In this document: positions 1 through 12,298 of the stretch, piece by piece | Numbering within the stretch: the stretch's first letter is position 1 | Layout: each line of letters opens with the position of its first letter | From: Heterohyrax brucei | Lineage: Eukaryota; Chordata; Mammalia; Hyracoidea; Procaviidae | Length of the DNA: 64,000 bases | Reading direction: 5' to 3' | Assembly (NCBI GenBank): GCA_028571685.1 | Contig: CM053142.1 | Coordinates: 65,249,296 to 65,313,295, forward strand | Position numbers and translations under genes: made by a program | The notes under the pieces: model-generated | Seen by the model: the letters and a program-made list of their open reading frames with translations, nothing else | What the model was told of the DNA's origin: nothing | Database searches by the model: none

Positions 1-899
1 AGAGGAAATGAGCTTGGCTAGACATTCGCTTTATGGGAAACATTCCCCCAACTGGAATCCCGTCCCCACCCCATCCACAGAGCTTCGCACATACACTCAC
101 ACATGCGCAGACTCACGCAGACACCAGCACACACCCACACAAACCGCGCACACATGCACATATTTAACTCGCTCCAGCCCCAGTATAATGAGAAGGCATG
201 AACTGAGACTAAGGCCGGGTTTTCCTCCATTTCCTCCTCCCAGCGCCATCCGGAGGGAAAGCAGAAACCTTCTGAACCCCACGGTTGCCAGGGACAGGAC
301 GCGAGGCTGGCGGGAGAAACGCCATCCCTGAGCTCCCAGGATGCTCTGGGGCTGGCAGCATGGCCTCCACCGCAACGCTCCTCTGTCTTCCCTCCTCCAA
401 AACACAGGGGTCTCCACTTCAAGTGGTGCCTGAATGTCGGCCTTCAAATGCTATTCCTCTAGGATTCTTGTGACACAGTCACGTGCACCCCTAAGGAAAT
501 GGGACAAGAAGAAGATGGAGGAAGGCATGAGGCTCAGAAAGATCGGGAGAGCAGAAAACTCTTTCCTCGGCCCCCAGCTCTAAGCCAGGCTGCGGTCCAC
601 AGATCAGGGGGCCACCTTCAAAGCACAGTTTGCGGCACTGGCACAATGTGCTGCTGCATCCCTGCTTGTCCCCAAAACTCAGCCATAAAGTTGGACTCCT
701 GTCTAAGTCACTGAGAGACTGGCCTTGCCCTCCGGAATTGTCACCCTCTAAAAAGTTTATACTGTTTTATTCCATCCTAGGTGGTCTTAGAGCAAATTAG
801 AGTCGTCCAACCAGCAAGCAGATAACAGAAAATAAAGAATATAGTCGAATTCGCTATTCCCCGCGCCCCCTTCCCTGCAGTAAAACAGACAGGGCTGAT
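1..899. other. Unique sequence, no gene recognised
   Basis: No repeat family is recognised. Positions 85-160 are CA-rich (imperfect acacac runs with CG steps) and read open by chance on both strands. Overlapping frames up to 134 codons exist but resemble no known protein and show no splice or start context. The stretch could hold regulatory sequence; nothing proves it. Confidence 0.5.
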
Positions 900-901
900 G
901 A

Positions 902-994
902 TCTGCTTCTAAAGGTCACAGCTTGGAAAACCCTATGGAGCAGTTCTATTCTGCACACACAGGGTCCCCATGAGTCAGCACTGACTTGATATCA
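902..994 (+). repeat. AfroSINE long-type, 3' half
   Basis: Begins at the internal 'tctgcttctaaaggtcacagc' motif of the long subtype and runs through 'ccctatggagcagttct' to 'catgagtcagcactgactt'. The tRNA-like head is missing. Confidence 0.75.
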
Positions 995-1025
995 AAGCAG
1001 GCTGATACTACTACCAGAACTGCCC

Positions 1026-1186
1026 AAGCCAAACCCACCATCTTCAAGTTGATTCCAACTCATAGTGACCTTACAGGGCAGAATAGAACTGCTCCACAGA
1101 ATTTCCAAGGGGCACTGGAGGATTTGAACTGCCAACCTTCGGGTTAGCAGACATAGGACTTAGCCACTACCTCACCAGAGTTTCTG
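1026..1186 (-). repeat. AfroSINE
   Basis: Reads antisense from 'aaacccaccatc..agttgattccaactcatagtgacc' to 'gttagcagacatag..ccactacctcaccag', covering tail, body and tRNA-like head. Sits just upstream of an L1 segment. Confidence 0.9.
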
Positions 1187-3312
1187 ATACTTTTACAACC
1201 ACAAATATATAGACCAACGTAACAAAATTGAGAATCCAGAATAAATGCATCCACATGTGAGCAGCTGATATTTGACAAAGGCCCAAATACCACTAAATAG
1301 GGAAAAGATAGTGTCTTTAACAAATGGTGTTGGCATAACTGGATAGCCATCTGCAAAAAAATGAAGCAAGACCTATATTTTACACCATGCCCAAAACTAA
1401 CTCACAATGGATCAAAAACCTAAATATAAAACCAGAAATAATAAAGATCATGGAAAAAAATAGGGATAACTCTAGGAGCCCTAATACACGGCCCAAGCAG
1501 AATAAAAAACATAACTTACAATATACAAACACCAGAAGAGAAACTAGATAACCGGGAACTCCTAAAAATCAAACACTTAAGATACTCATCCAACATCCTC
1601 ACAAAAGAGTGAAAAGAGAACTTACCGACTGGAAAAAATTTTTTGGCTATAACATATACAATCAGGGCTTAACTTCTAAAATTACAAGATACTTCAAAAT
1701 CTCAACAACAAAAAGACACACACCCAATTTTTTAAAATGGGCAAAGGATATGAACAGGCACTTCACCAAGGAGGACATCCAAGCAGCTAACAGATACATG
1801 AGGAAATGATCATGATTATTAGCCATTAGGGAAATACAAATCAAAATTACCATGAGATACCATCTCACCCCAACAAGGGTGGCATTAATCCCCAAAACAC
1901 AAAACAACACATGTGGAGAGACAGAACACTTCTACACGGCTGCTGGAAATGTAAAATTGTACAACCACCTTGGAAATCTATTTGACACTTTCTTGAAAAG
2001 CTAGAGATAGAAATACTCTATGATCCAGCAATCCCACTTCTTAGAATACATCCTAGAGAAATAAGGTCTGTCACACGAATAAATACATGTACAACAATGT
2101 TTATTGCAGCACTGTTCACGATAGCAAAAAGATTAAATCAACCTAGGCACCTGTAAAGAGATGACTGGATACACAAACTGTGGTATATTCACACAATGGA
2201 ATACTATACAATGATAAAGAACAAGAACGATCTTGGGAAACACCTGATAACGTGGAATCATCTAGAGGACATTATGCTGAGTGAAATTAGACAATTGTGA
2301 AAGACAAATAGTGTATGGTATCACTGTTATGAGGACTCAAGAAAAGGGCTAAATGCAGAAGAAAATAATCCTTGATGGTTACTGGGGAGGCGAAGAAGAC
2401 AGATGAGTACTCACAGACTGGAGAGTAGATAGGAATGGGGTTAAGAGAGGGAAGTGACAGCACACAGTAGAAGGAGATCAACACTGCTGGACTATATCAA
2501 AGTCGCCATGAGTCAGACCTGACTCAACAGCACTGGGTTTTTTAAGAGCTTTCCTAAATACAGCCCAACAGAGTAGCAAGGGTGGGGGTCTAGGGACCAT
2601 GCTTTTGGGGACCATCTAGGTCAACTGGCATAACTAAGTTTTGTTTTTAAGAAGATGTTCTGCATTCCAATTTGGTGAGTGACAAGTTAGGCAGCTGCCG
2701 TCTAAACAGCAACAATTGTCCCAATTCACCTGGAACAGAGGAGAACAAAGGACATCGTAGACAAGAGGAAAATATGAGCTCAGGAGACAGAAGGGCCATT
2801 TGATCCAGAGACTACATCCGTATGAGAACAGAAGAACTAGATGATGCCCTGACACCACCAATGACTACCTTGACAGGGAACACAATGTAAAACCCCTGAC
2901 ATAATAAGAGAAAAACAGGGGTGCAGATCTAGAATTGTAAGACCAGACTTGATGATCTGACATCCTGGGGATCCCACAAGAACGTGGCCCCTAGACTCAC
3001 TGCTAACTCACAACTGAAACCAGTACCAAAGAAAACTCTTCAGACAAAAATTGGACTGGACTATAAGACGTTAAATGGCTGTTGGAGCATTTCTTCTATA
3101 GAGATGCAATGGAAGGGTAGAGAAAAGAGAACAGGTGTCAGTTATATGAATATAGGAAGTACAGGGTGAAAAAGAGAAGTGTGCTGTCACGGGGCTGAGA
3201 GAGCAGTTAAAGTTGCACAGAGGTGTGTATATGGGGTTTTATATGGCAAATTGACTTGAATTGTAAATTTTCACTTAATCAAAATGTTTCAAAAAAGGGA
3301 AAGAAGATTTTG
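1187..3312 (+). mobile_element. L1 LINE, 5'-truncated: ORF2 C-terminus plus long 3'UTR
   Basis: Starts inside the reverse-transcriptase ORF. The frame at 1609-1809 contains WAKDMNRHFTKEDIQAANRYM, close to the conserved L1 ORF2 C-terminal segment. After stops it continues through the usual L1 landmarks (TISPQQG, 'tttattgcagcactgttcacgatagc', 'ggaatactatacaatgat'). From about 2530 a lineage-specific 3'UTR follows (2650-3290), also seen at 4.7-5.5, 32.6-33.2 and 33.6-34.4 kb. Ends in an A-rich tail near 3300. Heavily diverged with stops in every frame; not mobile. Confidence 0.9.
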
Positions 3313-3317
3313 AAAAA

Positions 3318-3477
3318 AATAACAGTGAGATACTATCTCATCCCAACAAGGATAGTATTGATCCAAAAATCAGAAAATAATATGTGTTGGAGAGGCTGTG
3401 CAGAGACAGGAACACTTAATCGTTGCTGGTATAAATGTAAAATGGTACAATTATGAAAATCCCTTTGGCACTTCCTT
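3318..3477 (+). mobile_element. L1 LINE, first part, split by a later L1
   Basis: ORF2 C-terminal sequence ('gagatactatctcatccc', 'gttggagaggctgtg', 'aaaatggtacaattatg'). It breaks at 'ggcacttcctt' and resumes at 4085. Same orientation as the preceding L1, head-to-tail with it. Confidence 0.85.
3465..3477. repeat. Target-site duplication, left copy
   Basis: ttggcacttcctt; the partner ttggtgcttcctt lies at 4085-4097 (11 of 13 identical) and brackets the inserted L1. Confidence 0.8.
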
Positions 3478-4084
3478 TTCTAATTTTTTTAATTTTATTT
3501 ATTTATTACATATTTTATTGTGCTTTAAATGAAAGTTTGCAATCCAAGTCAATTGTACAAAAACTTACATGCACACTGCTGTTTGACTACAGCTGTTCTC
3601 CCCACACTGTTACAGCACACACCTCCTTTTCATCTAATATTTCTCTTGTCCATTCAACCAGTTCCTGCCCCCCCACTGTCGTCTCATCCCACCTCCAGAC
3701 AAGAGTTGCCCAGTTAGTCTCATGTATCTACTTAAGCCAAGAAGCACACTCTTTACTTGTATTGTTTCAGTCTAATCTTTGTCTGAAAAGTTGACTTTGG
3801 GAATGGTTTCAGTTCTGGGCTAACACAGAGTCTAGGGGCCGGTCTGTTGGACCATGAAGTCTGGTCTTTATAATGGAGTTTGGGTTTTGAACCCCATTTT
3901 TCTCCCACTACATCAGGGACTCTTTGTTGTGTTGTTGTCAGGGTGGTAGTTGGCAGTGGCCCAGAACTACCTAGTTCTTCTTGTCTCATGCTGATGTAGG
4001 CTCTGGCTTATGTGGCCCTTTCTGTCTCTTGGGCTTATATTTTCCTTACATTTTTTGATATCCTTCATTCTCCTCTACTCCAGG
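3478..4084 (-). mobile_element. L1 3'UTR fragment inserted into another L1
   Basis: A 607-bp antisense L1 3' end starting with a T-rich tract (the reversed tail). It contains 'gtctcatgtatctactta', 'cagtctaatctttgtctg' and 'ggtttcagttctgggctaac', typical of the antisense 3'UTR of this lineage. Severely 5'-truncated, as in target-primed insertion. The open frame 3453-3794 is a by-product. Confidence 0.85.
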
Positions 4085-5575
4085 TTGGTGCTTCCTTAAA
4101 ATGTGAGACGCCGAAGTACCTTGTAGTCCAGCAACCTTGCTTGTTGGAATACATCCTAGAGAAATAAGAGCCATCACGTGAACAGAAATATGCACACCCA
4201 CATTTATTGCAGCACTGCCCACAATAGCGAAAAGATGGAACCAAACAAGGTGCCCCTCAACAGACGAATGGATAAACCAACTATGGTGTATTCATACAAT
4301 GGAATACTACACAATGATAAAGAAAACTGATGAATCTGTGAAAGATCTAACAACATGGATGAATTTAGGAGGTATTATACTGAGTGAAATTAGTCAGTTG
4401 CAAAAGGACAAATGTTGTACAATAAGAACTAAAGAAAAAGTTTAAACACAGAAGAAAACATTCTTCGATGGTTATGAGAAGGAGGGGGAGAAAAATTCAC
4501 TAACTAGATAGTAGACAAGACTTATCCTACGTGAAGGGAAGGAGAACACGCAACACAAGAGAAGTCAGCACAACAGGACTAACCCAAAGTTAGAAGTTTC
4601 CTGAATACAACCAAACACTTCAAGGGACAGAGTAGTAGAGAGGGTGTCAACGGATCATGGTTACAAGGGATATCTAGGTCAATTTGGCATAACAAAGTTT
4701 GTTAAGGAAATGTTCTGCACCTCATTTTGGTGAATGGCATCTGGAGTCTCAAACACCTTTGAGCAGCCATCTAAGATACATCAATCAGTCCCAACCCACT
4801 TGAAGCAAAGGAGAATAAAGAAGACCAATGATACAAAGAAAATATTAGCCCAAGAGACAAACCCAAACCAAAAAAACAGACCCATTACCACTGAGTTGAT
4901 TTCTAATTCATGGCAACCCTCTACAGCAGAGTAGAATTGTGCCATCGAGTTTCCAAGGCTTTCCTGGTGGATTTGAACTACTGACTTTTTGGCTGGCACC
5001 AGTAGCATTTAACCATGACATCACTAGGGTTTCCAAAAAAGCGAAAGGACCACATGGAACAAAGAAAAACTCTATCGGCCTGAGACTGGAAGAACTAGAT
5101 GGTGCCCGGCCACCACCAGTGACCACCCTGATGGGGAACACAGCAGAGACTCCTGACAGAGCAAGAGAGGAGTGTGGTACAGAAGTCAAATTCACCTAAA
5201 AATATCAGACTTAATGGTCTGACTGAGACTAGAGGAACCCCAGAAGACATGGCCCTTGGACTCTCTGTTAATCTGGAACTAAAACGTTCCTGAAACCAAA
5301 TGTTCAGACAAAACTTAGCCTGAACTATAATACATACAGTAGTACTTGTGAAGACTGAACCTCTTAGTTCAAGTCTGTATGGGCAGCTCCTGTCTGGAGG
5401 TGGGATGAGAAGGCAAAAAGGGGTAGGAGCTAGCTAAATGCACACAGGAAACCAGGGTGGAAAGGAGGAGTGTGCTGTCACATTATAAAGATTGCAACAA
5501 TATGTGTATAAATTTTTATGAGAAATTAACCTGAACTGTAAACTTTCACCTGAAGTTCAATTTTTAAAAAAACCT
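4085..5575 (+). mobile_element. L1 LINE, second part: ORF2 end and 3'UTR
   Basis: Continues the copy begun at 3318: 'gcttccttaaaatgtgag', 'tttattgcagcactgccc', 'ggaatactacacaatgat'. A 3'UTR with 'gatgttctgcacctcattttgg' follows, then a tail near 5560-5575. An AfroSINE interrupts it at 4865-5034. Confidence 0.88.
4865..5034 (-). repeat. AfroSINE inside an L1 3'UTR
   Basis: Antisense copy from 'cagacccattaccactgagttgatt' to 'catgacatcactagggtttcc'. The L1 resumes immediately with 'aaaaaagcgaaaggaccac', so the SINE is younger than the L1. Confidence 0.9.
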
Positions 5576-6240
5576 TTGGAAAAATAATTGACTTGAAAAC
5601 AGCTAATACCAGCAGACACTGTAAATGAGGGAGCTGATAGGAGAGGATAAACACTGTTCAGCTCCAACTTACAGCTGTGCAAAAACGGCAGGAGGAGGTT
5701 TGTTAATGTACATCCCACTGTTTCAAAAGAATCTCGAAATCTGGATTTTTTTACAAAAAATTTCTTGGTTTTAAACGTCAGCTCAACTTTGTACAGGTAG
5801 TCCCAGGATTCTGTTCTGATGATTCCACCACAAGTCAATTCTGATATAAGTTGAGTATCTCTTTTTTTTTAGTTTTCATTATTACTGCCTTTTATTATCA
5901 GCACCAGCATCTTTATAAATTCAACCTTTATTTGTCTTTGGGGTTGGAAGCATTACATGTAAACATCTGGGAGTGAACATCTGATAATGATAACATCAGC
6001 AAATTATGTGTTGCAACATCACGTGTAGTAGATATCACTAAGGATAAGATGTACCAAAAAAACCCCCACAAAACCAGGCCATTGTAAGTGTGGTTCATCA
6101 TCACTCAAATATGCCATAAATTGGGGACTACCTATGTATACATATATACATATAGATAGATAATGTCACAAACAAAAACATGCCTGTGGAATTCCACAGA
6201 CTAATCAGTAGCCAACTTGAGAATATTATGTTAAAATATG
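5576..6240. other. Unassigned spacer
   Basis: No family recognised. A T9 run lies at 5861-5870 and a short imperfect (TACATA)n/(GATA)n tract at about 6132-6164. No supported gene. Confidence 0.5.
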
Positions 6241-6404
6241 GAAACACTGTCGGCATAATGGTTAAGTGCTAGGTCTGCTAACCAAAAAGTCAGCAGTTCA
6301 GATCCACCGGGCACTCCTTGGAAACTCTATGGAACAGTTCCACTCTGCCCTATAGGATTGCTGTGTGTCAGAATCAACTCAACAGCACCAAGTTTTGGTT
6401 TAGG
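6241..6404 (+). repeat. AfroSINE
   Basis: Full copy: head 'gcataatggttaagtgctagg', B-box-like 'cagttcagatccacc', body 'ccttggaaactctatgg', tail 'aagttttggttta'. Confidence 0.92.
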
Positions 6405-6625
6405 TTAGAATATATACAAAGTACGAGGTGAGACGCAACTAGCAATGTGGGAAGGCAGAGTCAAGTACAGGAGAAAAACTGTAAGGTTTGTTAAGGAGGC
6501 CAAATGGCCATGAAAGTCTATAGAGGAATTTTAAATACATCAAGCTTATTGTTTAGTGGGACCACTCTGGTTGCAATATGGAGAATCAACTGGAAGGAAG
6601 CAGCAGTGTAAGCAGGAAGACCAAT

Positions 6626-7091
6626 TGTCATGGATTGAATTGTGTCCCCCCAATTTGATTTGGCTGTGAGTCCCAGTACAATGCCCTTCCTCCCATGTGT
6701 TGTGAAATCTGCCTCTGTGAGATTGATAATGCAGAATGGGCAACAGCTGTGTTAGTGAGGCAGGTCTCAAGCTACAAGCCTGTGGTTTACAAGGGAGAGA
6801 AGCGAGGCGAGGAAGTTTGGAATCTCACACCACCAAAACAGGAGCACCAAGAGCAGAGCATGTCCTTTCGACCCCAGGTTCCACGTCCCTCAGATCCCAG
6901 TGCCCATGTACTCTCACTGGATTTGGACTCAGCCTACCAGACTGTGATGCTTTCTCATACTGAATGGACTTACAATTTATAAATGGATTTGTGGCTTACC
7001 AGACTGTGTCAATAAAGTTTCTCTTCATGAAACCTTCTACTGGTGATATTTTCTGTTAGAGCAGTACCCAGGTGACCAGGTGACCAGGACA
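6626..7091 (+). mobile_element. Solo LTR, ERVL-MaLR type (fossil)
   Basis: Begins TGTCATGGATTGAATTGTGTCC, the typical start of mammalian MaLR LTRs. It ends near a CA after 'ctgttagagcagtaccca'. About 466 bp. The flanks ccaat (6621-6625) and ccagt (7092-7096) look like a 5-bp target duplication. 'aataaag' near 7010 is a possible polyadenylation signal. Internal region absent; old and diverged. Related LTRs are at 36.7 and 38.2 kb. Confidence 0.75.
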
Positions 7092-7403
7092 CCAGTTTTA
7101 AAAAAATGATTGTGAGCACACAGCTGAGAAATGGCATTGCCTTGGTCTTAGATACAGTCAGTGGGAAAGATAGCAATGGATACATTCGAATGATTTTTTG
7201 AATGTAAAATCATAGAGCTTTGTGTTTGATTGACTGTGAAAGATGAGAAAATGAGAATACTCAAGGATGATTACCAGCTGCCTGGCTTAGACAGCTGGGT
7301 GTGTTTTGGTGTCATTTACCAAGATTAGAAAACACAAAAGGAGGAGCAAATTTGAAGGAAAGGTGAACTCCATTTTGAACATATTGAATTTAAGATTCCA
7401 GCC
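7092..7403. other. Unassigned spacer
   Basis: AT-rich sequence between the solo LTR and an AfroSINE; no family or gene recognised. Confidence 0.4.
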
Positions 7404-7555
7404 AACAAAAAAACCCCACAGCCATCAATTCACAGTCGATTATGACTCATAGGGACCCTGTAAGACAGAGTAGAACTGCTCTGTAGTTTCCAGGGAGTAC
7501 CTGGTGGATTTGGTTAGCAGGTGTAACACTTAACCACTGCACTACCAGGGATTCC
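7404..7555 (-). repeat. AfroSINE
   Basis: Antisense copy from 'aaccccacagccatcaattc' to 'cactgcactaccagggattcc'. A short internal stretch is missing ('ctctgtagtttcc', 'tggatttggttagcag'). Confidence 0.9.
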
Positions 7556-8432
7556 AGAAACATAACCAAATGGAAATTTTTAATGACTACTTGGATTTCA
7601 CCAAGAGAAGTATGTGTTAAAAGGATAGATTTTAAAAAATAATAATTCATTGTGTCGTAGGTGACTGTTTACAGAGTAAAATAGTTTCCCATTCAACAAA
7701 ATACACACAGAATATTCCAAGAAATTGGTTGCAGTTCACTCAATGTGCTACGATTCTCTTTATTTCCTTCCTGGAATCCCAGTTATCTTTCATCCAGTTT
7801 TCCTGACCCTTCCTGCTTTCTTGTCTTTGCTTTTAGGTAGATTTTGTCTTTTTGGTCTCCTATTAACAACTGTTCTAACAACTTGTTCTTCTGTAAAAAT
7901 GCAGGTTTTGACTCACTGCTAGATCATAATAAAACTGTGAGGGAGGTTGAGATCCTTGAGGGCCAGTGCATCAGGTGAGGATCGAAAAGGACCAAGGACA
8001 GAAACCATATTAGCAGTGAGCACAAGTGAAGTACTGGCAAGCTGATCAAAGAAAAGCCAGACAGGGTAAAGAAAACTGTAGAGTATGTTGTGAAATCAAG
8101 GGAAAGAGCGTATTTCTAGAAGGAAGTAGATAACTATAACTGTGCAAATTGTTGCAGAGATATCAAGTAAGACAAAAACTAAAAAGTGCCCATTGAATTA
8201 GTGACATGGAAGTCATCAATGACCTTGGTGAACATTTTAATTTAAGTGGTTGGGATGAAATCCAGGTAACAGGGTACTGAGGAGTAAATAAGACTTGAGA
8301 AAACGATACAATTAGTTCACACAAGTCTTTCAAAAACTTTGGGTGTGATGGGAAAGAAGAAAATAAGACTAGAGGAAGGTGAGGAATCAAGAGGTTTTAA
8401 CATATACGAGATTTTAACATATACGAGATCCG
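7556..8432. other. Unassigned spacer
   Basis: No gene or familiar repeat. Near the end, a block of about 17 bp ('attttaacatatacgag') is tandemly duplicated at 8394-8430. Confidence 0.45.
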
Positions 8433-8445
8433 AACATGCTTTGAT

Positions 8446-9056
8446 ATTTTAAAATAATTTTTAATGGAAAATATACAGAACACACACCAATTCAGCAGTT
8501 TCTACATGTACTAATTCAGTGTCACTGATGACATCTTGAAGTTATACAAGCATTCTCAGGCACCTATTCTGAACTGCTCCACCCACAGTAACATCAACCC
8601 ACTGCCCTCTAAGACTCTCATTTAAACTTTTGAGTTTCTCTTGTCCATTTGAACCCATATAGATAGATCTTAAAAGAGCACAGTGCTCAAGGCAGACATT
8701 CTTTACTAGTTAAGCTAAACTACTGTTTAGTTTAAAGAAGACATCAGGGGATACTTTTGGTTTAAGGTTTAAAGTTTATTTCAAGGCAATAGTTCAGCCA
8801 GCCTCCAATGGATTCTCTGAGAATTTCAAATTCTGTTTCACATTTTTCCTCCATTTTGATCAGAATTCTTCTAGAAAATCATTGATCAAAATCAGTAATA
8901 GTGCTAGGCACCATCCATTTCTTCTGATCTCATGGCAAAGAAGGCAGTTGTTCATGGGAGTACATAGTCACACAGTCCATTTATTCCTCCTGTTCCTAAC
9001 TCTCCTTTTTCCTCTGTTGCTCCAAATGAGGAGACTAATTCTTGTACCTTGATGGC
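8446..9056 (-). mobile_element. L1 3'UTR insertion with target duplication
   Basis: A 611-bp antisense L1 3' end (reversed tail near 8446-8465, then 'ttcagcagtttctacatgta', 'catttcttctgatctcatgg', 'ggcagttgttcatgg'). Flanked by aacatgctttgat (8433-8445) and aacatgctttaat (9057-9069), a 13-bp duplication with one mismatch. 5'-truncated to the 3'UTR only. Confidence 0.82.
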
Positions 9057-9099
9057 AACATGCTTTAATCTTGATGAAAATTCATTACAGAAAGAGAAA

Positions 9100-10150
9100 G
9101 AGTTGAAGAAACAAGAGAGAAGGAAAATCATCAGTAGCCCAAGGTCACAAAATGTACCAGCTTTAAAACTTCTAAAAAGGAAAAAATTGGACTTTATCAA
9201 AATTAAAAACTTGTGTGTCTCTAACAGCACGTTTAAACAGTGAACGGGCAAGTAACAGAGTGAGAAAAATATGCATTACACATTTATCTGAAAAAGGACA
9301 AGTATTCAAAATATACTAAGAAATTCAACAAAACAATAGAAAATAGACAATTCATTTTTTTAATGGACAATAAACAGAAAACTCACAAAAGATGACATTC
9401 CGTTGAGCCAATAAGCATTTGAAAGGGAGCTTAATGTCCTATTCATCTTCGAAACGCAAATGAAAATCCCAATAAACACCTTCCAAATTGGTTAAAATTC
9501 CCCAAATTGATTAAAATTCAAAAGACTGACAATAGAAGAATAGGTGAAGAATAAGGAAAAAAAGCAACCAGAAGTCTTCTGCGCTGCTAAGTGGAAGTTT
9601 GAGAAGGTGCAACTATCTTAGAAAACAGACAGCTTTTAATAAAGTTAAACATGCATCTATTGTGTGATCCAGCCATTCTACTTCCAGGTGTATACTCAGA
9701 GAATCCGAGAGTATATGTCCACAAACACAACTATACAAGGATGTTTAGAACACTTTTATTCATAAAAGCCCCACACTGAAAATGACCTAAATACTCATCA
9801 ATAGGAAAGTGGATAAATGAATTGCTAAATACTTCTGCAATAGAACGCTACACATCACTTTAAAGAAAAAACAACTTCTGTTACACTCAAAAAGGTGGCT
9901 ACGTCTCAAAAACATGTTGAGTAAAAGAAGCCAAACGCAAGATTGGAACTGTGTACATTTTGCTGGATGTAAACTACATCTTTAGAAAAAGCAAAGAGGT
10001 GGAAAGAATATACCAGGTGAACATTAATCAAAAGGAACTTTGTTTGGGTATGTTAGCATCAAAGGGGAGCATAGCTCTGAGGCCAAAAAAAGAAAAAAAG
10101 AGTACTGGAGATAAAGAGGGTCACTAGCACATAACAGAATTTTTAATTCA
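9100..10150 (+). mobile_element. Old L1 fragment, ORF2 C-terminus and 3' end
   Basis: Recognisable L1 phrases: 'gactttatcaaaattaaaaac', 'aaaaaggacaagtattcaaaatatac', 'tgtgatccagccattctact', 'aatgacctaaatactcatcaat'. Very diverged; all frames broken. Confidence 0.75.
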
Positions 10151-10315
10151 CCAGGAAGACATAACAATTCTGAACTAAAATATATTTAATAAGACAGCCT
10201 TTAGATCTGTAAGGTAAAAATTAGCAGAATTAGAAAACAAAATAGACAACTCTACCTTCAGCACATTTTGTCCAGTAATTAACATATTGAGCACACACAC
10301 AAATAAAAATGATGT

Positions 10316-10530
10316 GTTGTTATTGTCCTGTGCTCTGGGGTTGATTCTGATCCATAGCAGCTCTAATACGACAAGGTAGAACTGCCCTCTAGGGCTTTCC
10401 AGGCCACACTCTTTATGGAAGCAAACCACCAAAGAAGCTTTTCTCTCAAGGAGCTACCAGTGGGTTGAAACCACCCACCTTTCTGTTAGCAGCCACACTA
10501 ACAGATACCGTTGTGCCATCAGAGCCTCTT
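10316..10530 (-). repeat. AfroSINE, long type
   Basis: Antisense long copy with the extra segment 'ctttatggaagcaaaccacc..tctcaaggagctacc' between body and head. Ends 'gccatcagagcctctt'. Tail side contains 'tgttgttattgtc', like the RTE tail. Confidence 0.85.
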
Positions 10531-10938
10531 TCAAACAAATTCTGTCTACAGTAAAAGAGAAATGCTTTGTACTTTATTTTATGAAGTTATAATACATTGA
10601 TACTAAGACCTGACAGGTGCATTTTCTTTAAAGAAAGGGAAATTATAGGCCAATGTTACACATGCATATAAATACAATAACTCTAAACCAAATATTAGAA
10701 AATCAAAGTCAACGATGTATGAAAAGATGACATGCCATGTCCAAGTTGGATTTATTCAGGATTGTATAGTTAGTGTAACATTACAAAATAAAATAATTTA
10801 ATTCAACACAATAACAAATTTAAAAGAAAAATTACTTGTGTGGGGGAGGGGGGGTGGTTTCAAGAAAGTCCAAGTAACAAAAAAGAAAAGAAACATTTGA
10901 TAAGGTTCAATATCCCTTCATGATTTAAAAATGCACAT

Positions 10939-11070
10939 CTTAAGTGCTACTTCTGTTAACCAAAAGGTCAGTAGTGCAAATCCACAGGGTGCTCCTTAGA
11001 AACTCTATGGAGCCATTCTACCCTGCCCCATAGGGTTGCTATGAGTTAGAATCAACTAGATGGCAATGTC
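10939..11070 (+). repeat. AfroSINE, 5'-truncated
   Basis: Starts at 'taagtgctacttctgttaacc' and runs to 'gagttagaatcaactagatggc'. Inside old L1. Confidence 0.88.
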
Positions 11071-11800
11071 TTCAAGCAAGGAAAAGACTTCCTTATCCTG
11101 TTAAAGGTTATCTACAAAAACCTTACAACAGACATCACTCAATGGTGAAACACTTACTGCTTTCACCTGAAGATAATGATCAAGGCAACATTGTTATTAC
11201 TACTTAGGTACAACATTTTACAAGAAAGGTCTTAACTAGTGTAGTCAAACCAGGAGAAACAGATATTAAAGGCATAAGGATTAAAAAGAAGAAAAAGTGG
11301 TTATTTGCAGAGGAGCTGATTTCCTTTTTTGAAAATCAAAAACATCTACAAATCAGTAAAATTAATCAGAATTTAGCAAATATCAGAATACAAAGTCAAT
11401 AAACAAAAATTAATTGCATTTCCATCAGTCAACAATAAACCAGTAGACAATGGGAAAAAAAAAAAATGAAACCTCTTAAAAACATATGAGGCTTAGGAAA
11501 AATCTAGTAAAATTTTTATTAAAACACATGAAGTGATACACAACATTCATGAACTGAAAGATTTGACATGATAAAAAGCACAGTTCTTCAAAAACTATCT
11601 ATAAACAGAATTCTAAATAAAAGTTGCTAATTTTTTGTTTTGTTTTAAGAAATCTGAGAAGCCTTACGAAAATGACCTTGGAAGAATAAATGTCAAAGAA
11701 CAGCCAAGACGTTATTAAAGAAGAGAAAGAAAAGGTAGGGAAATCAACCAGAAATCAACAATCATTTTCACATTAGTATAGAAAGTGGAATGGGTTAATG

Positions 11801-11947
11801 GAAACCCACCGCCCTCAATTCAATTCGCAGCGACTCTAGAGGACAGAGTAGAACTACTCCACAGAGTTTCCAAGGAGCATCTGGTGGATTTGAACTGCTG
11901 ACCTTTTGATTAGCAGACAACCCTTAACCACTAGGCCACCAGGAGTT
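11801..11947 (-). repeat. AfroSINE
   Basis: Antisense copy 'gaaacccaccgcc..' to '..ccactaggccaccaggagtt', inside old L1. Confidence 0.9.
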
Positions 11948-12298
11948 GGAGGAAGAGCAGGCAAATAGAACAATGAAAAGAATTAAGACAGGTGGTACTG
12001 CATGTCAGTAAGAAAAACTTGAACTTTGCAGCTAGTGGTGTAGAGACAATTGTTTACTCATGGGTAAAGTCATGAAACTAAGACCCCTATTTCATCCCAC
12101 AACCAAAATCAAATAATCAAGACCTAAATGTGAAAGGCAAAATGGTAAGACATTTAGACGAAAATGAAGGAGGCTATCTGCATCACCTCTGGGTACAAAA
12201 AAGGACTGACTAAGAAAATATACACTAAAAAAAATTTACAGAAGGTGAATTAACGTTTATCTTTTTAAAATTAAGATTAAGATCACATATTCATCAAA

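Larger units (their letters stand above)
10150..12298 (+). mobile_element. Old L1 copy, part 1: endonuclease-to-RT region with SINEs inside
   Basis: Starts in the ORF2 endonuclease region ('gaagacataacaattct', 'aaacaaaatagacaactctacc'). It proceeds through the RT region ('attataggccaatgttac', 'caagttggatttattcagg', 'aacatctacaaatcag') towards the ORF2 end. AfroSINEs interrupt it at 10316-10530, 10939-11070 and 11801-11947. Element order is preserved across each interruption, so this is one copy later cut up. Confidence 0.78.

Noticed and set aside
18-447. Overlapping frames of 107-134 codons on both strands
   Set aside because: Produced by GC- and CA-rich composition; no conserved motif, and both strands and several frames are open at once.
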